From the NCBI GenBank assembly GCA_963709525.1, contig CAVPXB010000014.1, forward strand, positions 124,001 to 188,000: a stretch of DNA of 64,000 nucleotides. Reading direction: 5' to 3'. The stretch is from CAIWHR01 sp963709525. GTDB taxonomy: Bacteria > Pseudomonadota > Gammaproteobacteria > Burkholderiales > Casimicrobiaceae. A program made the position numbers and the translations under genes. Positions 56,686 to 64,000 of this stretch are shown piece by piece; the stretch's first letter is position 1, and every line of letters begins with the position of its first letter. The notes under the pieces were generated by a model. It was not told the origin of the DNA. It worked only from the letters and a program-made list of their open reading frames with translations, and did not search any database.

Positions 56686-59600
56686 TCATCCCCGGGATCC
56701 GGCCGGTATTGTGCACGAATTCGTGCAGCGGCGATCCACGATGACCTCGACCGAGTGTTCGCGCTGATCGTCGACGAGGGAAATCGTCGTGTCGCCGCAC
56801 AGGACGCCGTCCACCGTCACGCTCATTGCGGCGGCAAGTCCGTCATCCTCGGCGCCCTTTTGCGAGACGACGATGTTATAGACGGATTTCCGATACCGGT
56901 ATTGCATCTTGAACATCGGCCAATCCGCGGGCAGGCAGGGAGCGAGATACAGCTTGTCGTCCTCGACGTTCAGGCCCAGCAGCGATTCCAGAATGAGCCG
57001 GTACATCCAGCCGGCCGAACCCGTGTACCAGCTCCATCCACCGCGGCCAATGTGCGGCGTGAGCGCATAGACATCCGCGGCGACGACGTAGGGTTCCACC
57101 TTGTAGGCAGCGATTGCATCGGGCGACAGCGCATGGTTCACCGGGTTGATCATGGTCAGCAACTCCCAGGCGCGCTCCCGCTCGCCCAAAGCGGCAAAGG
57201 CCATCGCCGCCCAGATCGCGCCATGGGTGTATTGCCCGCCGTTCTCCCTCACGCCGGGCACGTACCCGCGGATGTAGCCCGGATCCAGGTCCGACTTGTC
57301 GAACGGCGGCTCGAGCAGCTTGACGAGCGCGTCGTCGCGGCGCACGAGTCGCTCGTAGACCGCATTCATGGCCACGCGCGAACGCGCGAGGTTTCCAACG
57401 CCGTGGCCGGCCCCCGACAGCACGGACCAGCTCTGTGAAATCGAGTCGATCCGGCACTCGGCGTTGCCCGCCGAACCAAGCGGCGTGCCATCGTCGAAGT
57501 AGGCGCGGCGGTACCACTCGCCATCCCAGCTTCTTTGCTCGATGCGTTGGCGCAATAGAACCGCCTCCGCAACACAGATCTCCGCGAAGGACGCGTCCCC
57601 ACGCGACCGCGCCACTTCGGTGAACTGCCTCAGTACTTCACAAAGGAAAAATCCCAGCCAGACGCTTTCGCCCTTGCCCTGGATCCCCACCAGGTTCATG
57701 CCGTCGTTCCAGTCGCCGGAACCGATCAGCGGCAGACCGTGCTCGCCAAACTGCAGGGCCCGCCGGATGCCTCGCACGCAGTGCTCGTAGAGGCTGGCCA
57801 CGTCGGTGGAGCGTCCGGGCAGGTCGTAGTAGGAATCGTCCTTGGGATTGACCGGTCGGCCTTCCAGGAACTGCACGCGTTCATCCAGCACCCCGGTGTC
57901 GCCCGTGCTCCTCACGTAGCGACTCACCGCCAGCGGCAGCCAGAGGTAGTCGTCCGAGCAATGCGTACGCACGCCGCGGCCTGCCGGCGGATGCCACCAG
58001 TGCTGGACATCGCCTTCCTGGAACTGGCGGCTCGCGCACAGGAGCAGGTGTTCACGCACCAGGGCAGGCTCGGCGTGCACAAGCGCCATCACGTCCTGCA
58101 ATTGGTCGCGGTAGCCGAACGCGCCCCCCGACTGGTAATAGCCGCTGCGTGCCCAGACACGACAAGCCAGGGTCTGGTAGAGCAGCCAGCCATTGGCCAG
58201 CACATTCACCGATGGGTCGGGCGTTTCCACCTGTACCGCGCCAAGCGTGCGGTTCCAGTGCTGCCTCACCGCTTCGAGCGCGTCACGTCCCGCCAATGAT
58301 CCGCGGAAGCGCCGCACGATCTTGCCCGCGTCTTCGGCGTTACGGCCGACGCCGAGCCGGAAGACAATCTCGCGCTCGTGCCCGTCGTCAAGATCGAGGT
58401 TCACCTGGATCGCAGCACAAGGATCCAGGGCGGCCCCCACTTTTCCGGAAAGGCGCGAACGACCCATCGCGGCCGGATTTCGCGGCGTGCCGTTGCGACC
58501 GATAAACTCCGTACGGTCGCCGGAGACATTACGCGTCGGGTCATCGACGTCGAAGAAGGCGACCCGATCGGAGAACTCCGCGTTGTGCGGGTTTCGCGCG
58601 TAAATCGCCCCACTCTGGGCGTCGATTTCGGTCGTCACGTGCATGGCCGATTTCGCCGGAAGATCGCCCAGCACCCACTCGACGTACCCTGTCGCCGAAA
58701 TCCGACGTGGCCGGCCCGAGTCGTTGCGCAGTTTCAGAACTGAAAACTTGATGGCAGCGTCCAGCGCAACGTACACCCACAGCTCCGAGTAGATGCCGCC
58801 CGACGTCACCTCGAACACGCTGTAGCCGAACCCATGCCGGATGACGTAGGGCATCGTTGCACGGACCGGCAGCGGCGTCGGGGACCAGACCTGGCCGGTT
58901 TCCTCGTCGCGAAGGTAGACGGCTTCTCCGCTGGCATCCCGCACCGGATCGTTGTGCCAAGGCGTGAGGCGGAATTCGTGTGCGTTGTCGCTCCAGGTGT
59001 AGGCCGCGCCACTCTCCGAAATGATCGTTCCGAAATGCGGATTGGCCAGGACGTTCACCCATGGCGCCGGGGTCATTTGACCGGGCGCGAGCGCGATGAC
59101 GTATTCACAACCGTCGGGCGTGAATCCCCCCAGGCCGTTGTACAGAATCAGGTCCTGCCGCCATGACTCGTCGGCAGGAGGGTTCTCGGGTCGATAGGTC
59201 CGGGTCGGCGCGAATTGCGGCGCTCCCGGATCCATGGTGACTCGACGATCAAGCTGTTCCGCCAACGTTCCCCGGCCGTCGGTGATGACGGCACGCGCGA
59301 CCGACTGCAGCAGGATGCGGTCCTCGCTCGACATCTGCTCCACCGGACGCACGAAGATGCCGCCCGGCCGATCGATCATGCTCGCCCCGATACCCGAGGA
59401 AATCAGCCCCATGATCTCTTCCTGCAGGCGTTGCCGGTAACCCGCGTGATCTTCGTTCCAGATCACCAGATCCACCGCCAACCCCTTCAGACGCCAGTAC
59501 GCATGGGCTTGTACCAGTTGACGCACGAGATCGATATTGGCCGCGTCTGCAATCTGCAGCAGCACGATCGGCAGATCGCCCGAGATCGCATAGCCCCACA

Positions 59601-62600
59601 GCCCGGACTGGCTGCGCCGATTCTTGACGATCACACCGGCATCGGCGCGCAGGGAAGCGTTGGCGTGTATCACTGAGTTCGCCAGCCGCGCATAAAGCTG
59701 CGCATCGGCCTCGGTGGCATTGAGCTGCCGCAGCACCACCTGACTGTGGGTCCAGGTCAGCTCGAAAACGCGGTCCGCAAGATACCGATCCTGGTACTTC
59801 TCGACCAGGCTCACCGCGCCGTCGCGCGTTTCGGCGATGCCCGACACGATGTCGATCGTCGTCGACTGCTCCGGATCGAGCGTGATTCGGCAGCGAATGG
59901 CGACGATCGGATCGAGCACCGAACCCTCGGTGCCAGAAAGCACTGCGTCGTCGGTCATGGCCTGGGGGACTGCGATGCTTCTTGTGCGACCGATGAAACG
60001 CAGGCGATCCGTCTCGTACGACACCTCGCCGACGTGCGCACCATGCACCGCCATCAGGTGCAGCATCCAGGGCACCTGCTCGCTTTGGGAGCGCGGCCGG
60101 CGCGTGCACAGGATCGCCCGCCGATCGCGCAGGATCTCGGTCTGCACGAAAAGATTGCTGAAGGCCGGGTGCAACGCGTCCGCAGCCGGCGGTGCAATCA
60201 CCACCTCCGCGTAACTCGTGACTTCGATCTCCCTGCGCTGTCGCGAGCGATTGGTGATGTGGACCCGACGCAACTCGATGTCGTCTTCCGGCGAGACAAC
60301 GATCTCGGTATGCGTCTCGAAATCGCCATCGCCGGCGGAGTCGCGACGGCGAAACTCGGCACGCCCCTCGGAAAAAATCGCTTCGTAGGTCTGCGGTCGG
60401 GCAAGCGTTGGCTGGTAGGCGGTCGACCAGAAGGCTCCGCTCGCGACCTCGCGGATGTAACAGAAAGTGCCCCAGTTGTCGCAGGTGCCATCCTCGCGCC
60501 AGCGGGTGACCGCGAGGTCCTTCCAGCGGCTGCTCCCGCCGCCCGCGTTGGTGACCATCACGTGGTAGCGGCCGTTCGACAGCAACTGCACTTCCGGCAT
60601 CGGCGTATTGGGGCTGCGCAGTACCCGAATCGGCATCTCCGCGGCGACCGACATGGCGCGCGCGTCGGAGAGTTGGGCGGAATGCGGAAACAAGGCCGTG
60701 GCCTTGGGAATCCGTTCCTGAAGCAGCAGCATGATGGCCTGGAAAAGCCGGTCCGACTCGAACCGCCGCTGCATCGGACGTTCCAGAAGCAGGTAGGCCA
60801 GTGCGAGCAGGCTCATGCCCTGGTGGTGTGCCATGAAGGCGCGTACCACCACGCTCGACTGCCCGCGCCGCTGGCGTGCCGGCGTGTAGTCGATGGCCTC
60901 GAAGAAGCCGAACTTCCCGATCATTCCGTCGGCAGCCAGTCGCTCCAGATTGAGGCAGGCCTCTTCGGGTGCCACCATGAGGGCAAGCACCGAGGCATAC
61001 GGCGCGATGACGAGATCATCGGCCAGTCCGCGCTTGAGTCCCAGGCCAGGCACGCCGAACGCGCGGTACTGATAGTTGAGATGCACGTCGACCGTGTTGT
61101 AGCCGGACTCCGACATGCCCCACGGCAGGTTGCGCTGGGTTCCGTACTCGATCTGTCGCGCCACCGCCGCCTTGCAGGTCTGGTCGAGCAGCGTGTTGTC
61201 GTAGGTGGGCATCACCAGCATCGGCATCAGGTACTCGAACATCGATCCACTCCACGACAGGAGCACCGGGTCGCCGCCCGCAGTGGTGAGAAGGCGCCCC
61301 AAAGCGAACCAGTTTTCCTGCGGCAGCTGCCCCTGGGCAATGGCGACGAAGCTGCTCAGCCGTGATTCGGAGGCCAGCAGGTCGTAATAACTCGAGTCCG
61401 CCCGCCGCTCGGTCACGTTGTAACCGATCGTCAGCAGATGTCGCGCCTTGTCGAACAGGAAGTCGTACTCCATGCGCGCGAGCTCAAAGGCTTGCATTGC
61501 CAGGCTTTCAATGACCTCCATCCTGTCTTTGGCGCGGGCGCTCCCTTCTAAGATATGCCGCCGCAAATCGCCTAGCCAGTCGAGCTCGACAGGCGTCGCC
61601 GCCGCACCCAGCCTGTCGGCGAGCGATGGTGCGCAATCGGCATCAAGGTTCGCCAGTCCGCGCAGGGTCGGAATTGCGTCGACGGCCGCGAACTGTTCCA
61701 GCCCACGCGGTGCCTGTGGCAGCAATAGCCATGGGGCGAGGAACGTGAGTTCGTCCATCGCCTCAGCGCATTGCCGCGCCAGCACCTGTGCCCATCCCTT
61801 TGCGTCCGCCCCCTTTAGCTTGCTTTCGGGCGCCACGTCGTCCCCGACGTTGTGGCTCCCCGCGACATGAGTGGCGAGCTCGCCAGCGCTGGCCGTCAAC
61901 CGTGCGAGGGTAGCGTGCGCAGTCGCCAGTGTGACCGGGCGAGCAGCAAGCGCGGATTCAAGATGGCTCCGAAACTCCGCCGCGAGGCCATGCACGACCG
62001 CGTCCGACTCCTCGATGAGAATCTGGAGCGTGTCGCTCAAGCCATCGAACACCCGTGCTCCCAGGATCCTGTCCTCGGCAAGCGCAATCAGGCCCGGGCG
62101 CAACGTCAGCAGGTGACCGGCGAGATTTCCGCTGTCCACTGTCGAGATGTACAACGGTGGCAGCGGCTGCAGCGTCTGCGTGTCGTACCAGTTGTAGAAG
62201 TGACCCCGGTGTCGTTCCAGCCCCTCCATCGTAAGCAGGGTGTTGGCAGTGCGCGCGACGAGCACTCCGGCGGGGATATAGCCGAAGTCATACGCCGACA
62301 GGTTCGCCAGCAGTGCAAGCCCGATGTTGGTGGGTGATGTGCGATGCGCAACCGCGGCAACCCGATACTCCTGAAAGTTGTCGGGCGGCAACCAGTGGTC
62401 TTCCGCGCCGACCAGATGGTCGAAGAACGCCCAGGTCCGACGCGACAGCGCGCGCAAAAAACGTGTCTGTTCGACCGTCAGGGACGCCCTGCGTCGAACG
62501 AGCGGTCGGCTGATCCACCATGCGACGACAGGCGAAGCGAACCACAGCAGAAGCAGTGGCGCTGCCATCGCCAGCACCGACGGTCTTGCCACCGCCAGAT

Positions 62601-64000
62601 AGCTCGCCACCGCCGAGGCGGTGACCGGAGAGATCCACATCGCCCGGAACGAGGCGGCAAGCCCCGTACGGCTCAACTCGGTTGAGGCCCGATCGACCTC
62701 GCTCGAGGGATTCCATTCGAGGAGTCCTCGGCGTGAGACGAGCATCCGCCAGACCGTGCGCGCAATGGCCCCCAGACTGAAGTACACCTCGTAGGGAAGC
62801 ACCGAAAACTCGAAGCCCGCCTGCACGAAGTGCCGGGTCGCCGAGCGCGTCGTGGCCATCAGGTGTTGCCGCAGCAGGATCTCATCCGGCTTGCGGATGA
62901 GATCGAGCACCAGGGCGGACATTGCGGGAATCGACATGATGCCGAGTACCGCCAGGGTCCAGAACCAGGCTGACGACAGGAGGGTCCATCCGATAAGCAA
63001 CAGCAGCGTAAGTGCCACAGGGACGAGGCTGCGCCGAAGATTGTCGAAGAGCTTCCATTGCGACAACACCGACAGCGGATTGGTCTGGCGCTCCACACCG
63101 TCCTTGGCGCTTCCGTCAGCGCGTTTTGCCGGCACGCGTCGAAGCAGCCACCCTGCAAGTTGCCAATCGCCGCGAATCCAGCGGTGGCGGCGGCTCACGT
63201 CGGTGTCGTAGCGGGACGGGTAATCCTCGTACAACTGCACATCGCTCAACAGCCCCGCACGCGCATAGCACCCTTCGAGAAGGTCGTGACTGAGGATGCA
63301 ATTGTCCGGCAAGCAACTGCCAAAAGCCTGCCCGACCACGTCTACGTCGTAGATCCCCTTGCCGATGAATGAGCCTTCGTCGAACAGATCCTGGTAGACA
63401 TCCGAGACAACTCGCGTGTACGGGTCCATGCCCGGCTCACCCGCGTACAGGCGCGCATAGCGCGACCGGTTCGTCCCCGGCAGGCTCACCGCCACGCGTG
63501 GCTGGAGGATGCCGTAGCCTTCGACGACACGCCGCCGGCCTTCGTCAAATTGCGCGCGATTGAGCGGATGTGCCATCGCGCCGACGAACTGTCGCGCCGC
63601 GTCGCGTGGAAGCTGCGTATCGGTATCGAGGGTGATGACATACTTCACGCCAGCCAGGACTGCGGTGCCGCCGACCACCAGCGAAAAGCCGCTCAAGGGA
63701 TGTCCATCCGCGCCGGCGCGCAGCAGCGCGTTCAAGTCCGCAAGCTTGCCGCGCTTGCGCTCGTAACCCATCCAGATCCGGTCCTGCGGGTTCCATCGCC
63801 GTGAGCGGTGGAAGAGGAAGAAGATGTCATCCCTGGTTCGGCCTCCCTCGCTTCCATATTTCTCGTTCAGCTCTTCAATTCTGGTTTGCGCCAACCGCAC
63901 CAGAGGTTCATCCTCGGGGAGCGATTCCTGCTGTGCGTCTGGAAGGTCGGTCAACAATCCGAAGTGCAGGCATTCATCCTGATTGGCCAGAAACCTGACT
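56686..64000 (-). CDS. ndvB: Cyclic beta-1,2-glucan synthase (NdvB/ChvB family), 5' end beyond the window
   Basis: At least 2437 residues; the frame is still open at the right edge, so the true start lies outside. In order: the end of a GT84 glycosyltransferase (TLDTDTQLP and RRHRWIRGDWQ), about five membrane helices, a glycoamylase-like domain (HRTSPTNIGLALLANLSAYD, later FMAHHQGMSLLALAYLL), and a GH94 phosphorylase domain with catalytic Asp in GSGDWNDGMN near the C-terminus. The enzyme builds, sizes and closes periplasmic cyclic glucans important in hypo-osmotic growth. Closest families are known from Rhizobia and Brucella; a linear-glucan or other GH94 fusion cannot be excluded. Confidence 0.9.
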   Translation of the reverse strand, partial: VRFLANQDECLHFGLLTDLPDAQQESLPEDEPLVRLAQTRIEELNEKYGSEGGRTRDDIFFLFHRSRRWNPQDRIWMGYERKRGKLADLNALLRAGADGHPLSGFSLVVGGTAVLAGVKYVITLDTDTQLPRDAARQFVGAMAHPLNRAQFDEGRRRVVEGYGILQPRVAVSLPGTNRSRYARLYAGEPGMDPYTRVVSDVYQDLFDEGSFIGKGIYDVDVVGQAFGSCLPDNCILSHDLLEGCYARAGLLSDVQLYEDYPSRYDTDVSRRHRWIRGDWQLAGWLLRRVPAKRADGSAKDGVERQTNPLSVLSQWKLFDNLRRSLVPVALTLLLLIGWTLLSSAWFWTLAVLGIMSIPAMSALVLDLIRKPDEILLRQHLMATTRSATRHFVQAGFEFSVLPYEVYFSLGAIARTVWRMLVSRRGLLEWNPSSEVDRASTELSRTGLAASFRAMWISPVTASAVASYLAVARPSVLAMAAPLLLLWFASPVVAWWISRPLVRRRASLTVEQTRFLRALSRRTWAFFDHLVGAEDHWLPPDNFQEYRVAAVAHRTSPTNIGLALLANLSAYDFGYIPAGVLVARTANTLLTMEGLERHRGHFYNWYDTQTLQPLPPLYISTVDSGNLAGHLLTLRPGLIALAEDRILGARVFDGLSDTLQILIEESDAVVHGLAAEFRSHLESALAARPVTLATAHATLARLTASAGELATHVAGSHNVGDDVAPESKLKGADAKGWAQVLARQCAEAMDELTFLAPWLLLPQAPRGLEQFAAVDAIPTLRGLANLDADCAPSLADRLGAAATPVELDWLGDLRRHILEGSARAKDRMEVIESLAMQAFELARMEYDFLFDKARHLLTIGYNVTERRADSSYYDLLASESRLSSFVAIAQGQLPQENWFALGRLLTTAGGDPVLLSWSGSMFEYLMPMLVMPTYDNTLLDQTCKAAVARQIEYGTQRNLPWGMSESGYNTVDVHLNYQYRAFGVPGLGLKRGLADDLVIAPYASVLALMVAPEEACLNLERLAADGMIGKFGFFEAIDYTPARQRRGQSSVVVRAFMAHHQGMSLLALAYLLLERPMQRRFESDRLFQAIMLLLQERIPKATALFPHSAQLSDARAMSVAAEMPIRVLRSPNTPMPEVQLLSNGRYHVMVTNAGGGSSRWKDLAVTRWREDGTCDNWGTFCYIREVASGAFWSTAYQPTLARPQTYEAIFSEGRAEFRRRDSAGDGDFETHTEIVVSPEDDIELRRVHITNRSRQRREIEVTSYAEVVIAPPAADALHPAFSNLFVQTEILRDRRAILCTRRPRSQSEQVPWMLHLMAVHGAHVGEVSYETDRLRFIGRTRSIAVPQAMTDDAVLSGTEGSVLDPIVAIRCRITLDPEQSTTIDIVSGIAETRDGAVSLVEKYQDRYLADRVFELTWTHSQVVLRQLNATEADAQLYARLANSVIHANASLRADAGVIVKNRRSQSGLWGYAISGDLPIVLLQIADAANIDLVRQLVQAHAYWRLKGLAVDLVIWNEDHAGYRQRLQEEIMGLISSGIGASMIDRPGGIFVRPVEQMSSEDRILLQSVARAVITDGRGTLAEQLDRRVTMDPGAPQFAPTRTYRPENPPADESWRQDLILYNGLGGFTPDGCEYVIALAPGQMTPAPWVNVLANPHFGTIISESGAAYTWSDNAHEFRLTPWHNDPVRDASGEAVYLRDEETGQVWSPTPLPVRATMPYVIRHGFGYSVFEVTSGGIYSELWVYVALDAAIKFSVLKLRNDSGRPRRISATGYVEWVLGDLPAKSAMHVTTEIDAQSGAIYARNPHNAEFSDRVAFFDVDDPTRNVSGDRTEFIGRNGTPRNPAAMGRSRLSGKVGAALDPCAAIQVNLDLDDGHEREIVFRLGVGRNAEDAGKIVRRFRGSLAGRDALEAVRQHWNRTLGAVQVETPDPSVNVLANGWLLYQTLACRVWARSGYYQSGGAFGYRDQLQDVMALVHAEPALVREHLLLCASRQFQEGDVQHWWHPPAGRGVRTHCSDDYLWLPLAVSRYVRSTGDTGVLDERVQFLEGRPVNPKDDSYYDLPGRSTDVASLYEHCVRGIRRALQFGEHGLPLIGSGDWNDGMNLVGIQGKGESVWLGFFLCEVLRQFTEVARSRGDASFAEICVAEAVLLRQRIEQRSWDGEWYRRAYFDDGTPLGSAGNAECRIDSISQSWSVLSGAGHGVGNLARSRVAMNAVYERLVRRDDALVKLLEPPFDKSDLDPGYIRGYVPGVRENGGQYTHGAIWAAMAFAALGERERAWELLTMINPVNHALSPDAIAAYKVEPYVVAADVYALTPHIGRGGWSWYTGSAGWMYRLILESLLGLNVEDDKLYLAPCLPADWPMFKMQYRYRKSVYNIVVSQKGAEDDGLAAAMSVTVDGVLCGDTTISLVDDQREHSVEVIVDRRCTNSCTIPAGSRG

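Overview
The window is about 64 kb of GC-rich DNA from a betaproteobacterium; the order is not resolved. The strongest evidence is gene order. On the minus strand gyrA-serC-pheA-hisC-tyrA-aroA-cmk-rpsA-ihfB-lapA-lapB run without a break, and a divergent ompA / ubiG / gph group follows. A dap group (dapC, dapD, map, glnD, then dapE, prmB) with pilU nearby fits the same class. No rRNA, tRNA, CRISPR array, prophage or transposase gene was found, so this reads as ordinary chromosome with an accessory right half.

Layout. (1) 17-12925, minus: gyrase, aromatic amino acid, histidine and serine genes, cytidylate kinase, ribosomal protein S1, IHF-beta and the LapA/LapB envelope pair. (2) 13335-16944, plus: an OmpA-type porin, MTA/SAH deaminase, ubiG and gph, convergent with an isolated GspC-like gene. 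(3) 17874-28340: lysine biosynthesis (dapC, dapD, dapE), map, glnD, def, a methylthioinosine-phosphorylase-type enzyme, pilU and prmB. (4) 28483-35445: a MoxR / DUF58 / VWA cluster with a cyclic-nucleotide-domain MscS channel, a membrane-anchored trypsin-like protease, a 51-residue membrane protein and a second, divergent VWA paralogue. (5) 35542-40827: a polar amino acid ABC importer, a bactofilin, glutaryl-CoA dehydrogenase and a double universal stress protein. (6) 40840-49779: a tripartite RND efflux operon under a divergent TetR regulator with a clear operator, then a two-gene ABC-2 exporter. (7) 49913-64000: an EamA exporter, Ap4A phosphorylase, an aquaporin, an SDR dehydrogenase, a large glucosidase and the 3' part of a cyclic beta-glucan synthase that runs off the right edge.

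Functional links. MTA/SAH deaminase (14219) and the MTI-phosphorylase-like enzyme (24114) together can salvage methylthioadenosine through methylthioinosine. The right end combines cyclic glucan synthesis, glucoside hydrolysis, glucose oxidation and water permeability, which would suit osmotic adaptation.

Data quality and oddities. Five genes are broken by six single-base indels at points where the correct protein resumes in another frame: ompA (twice), gph, dapE, the amino acid ABC ATPase and the glucosidase. This pattern favours sequencing or assembly error over gene decay. The most unusual DNA signals are two long imperfect palindromes of 163 and 162 bp without coding capacity (map-glnD gap; RND-tetR gap), a G-quadruplex motif directly against a gyrA start codon that lacks a Shine-Dalgarno, a 7-bp tandem repeat directly before serC, and methionine at GyrA position 83.
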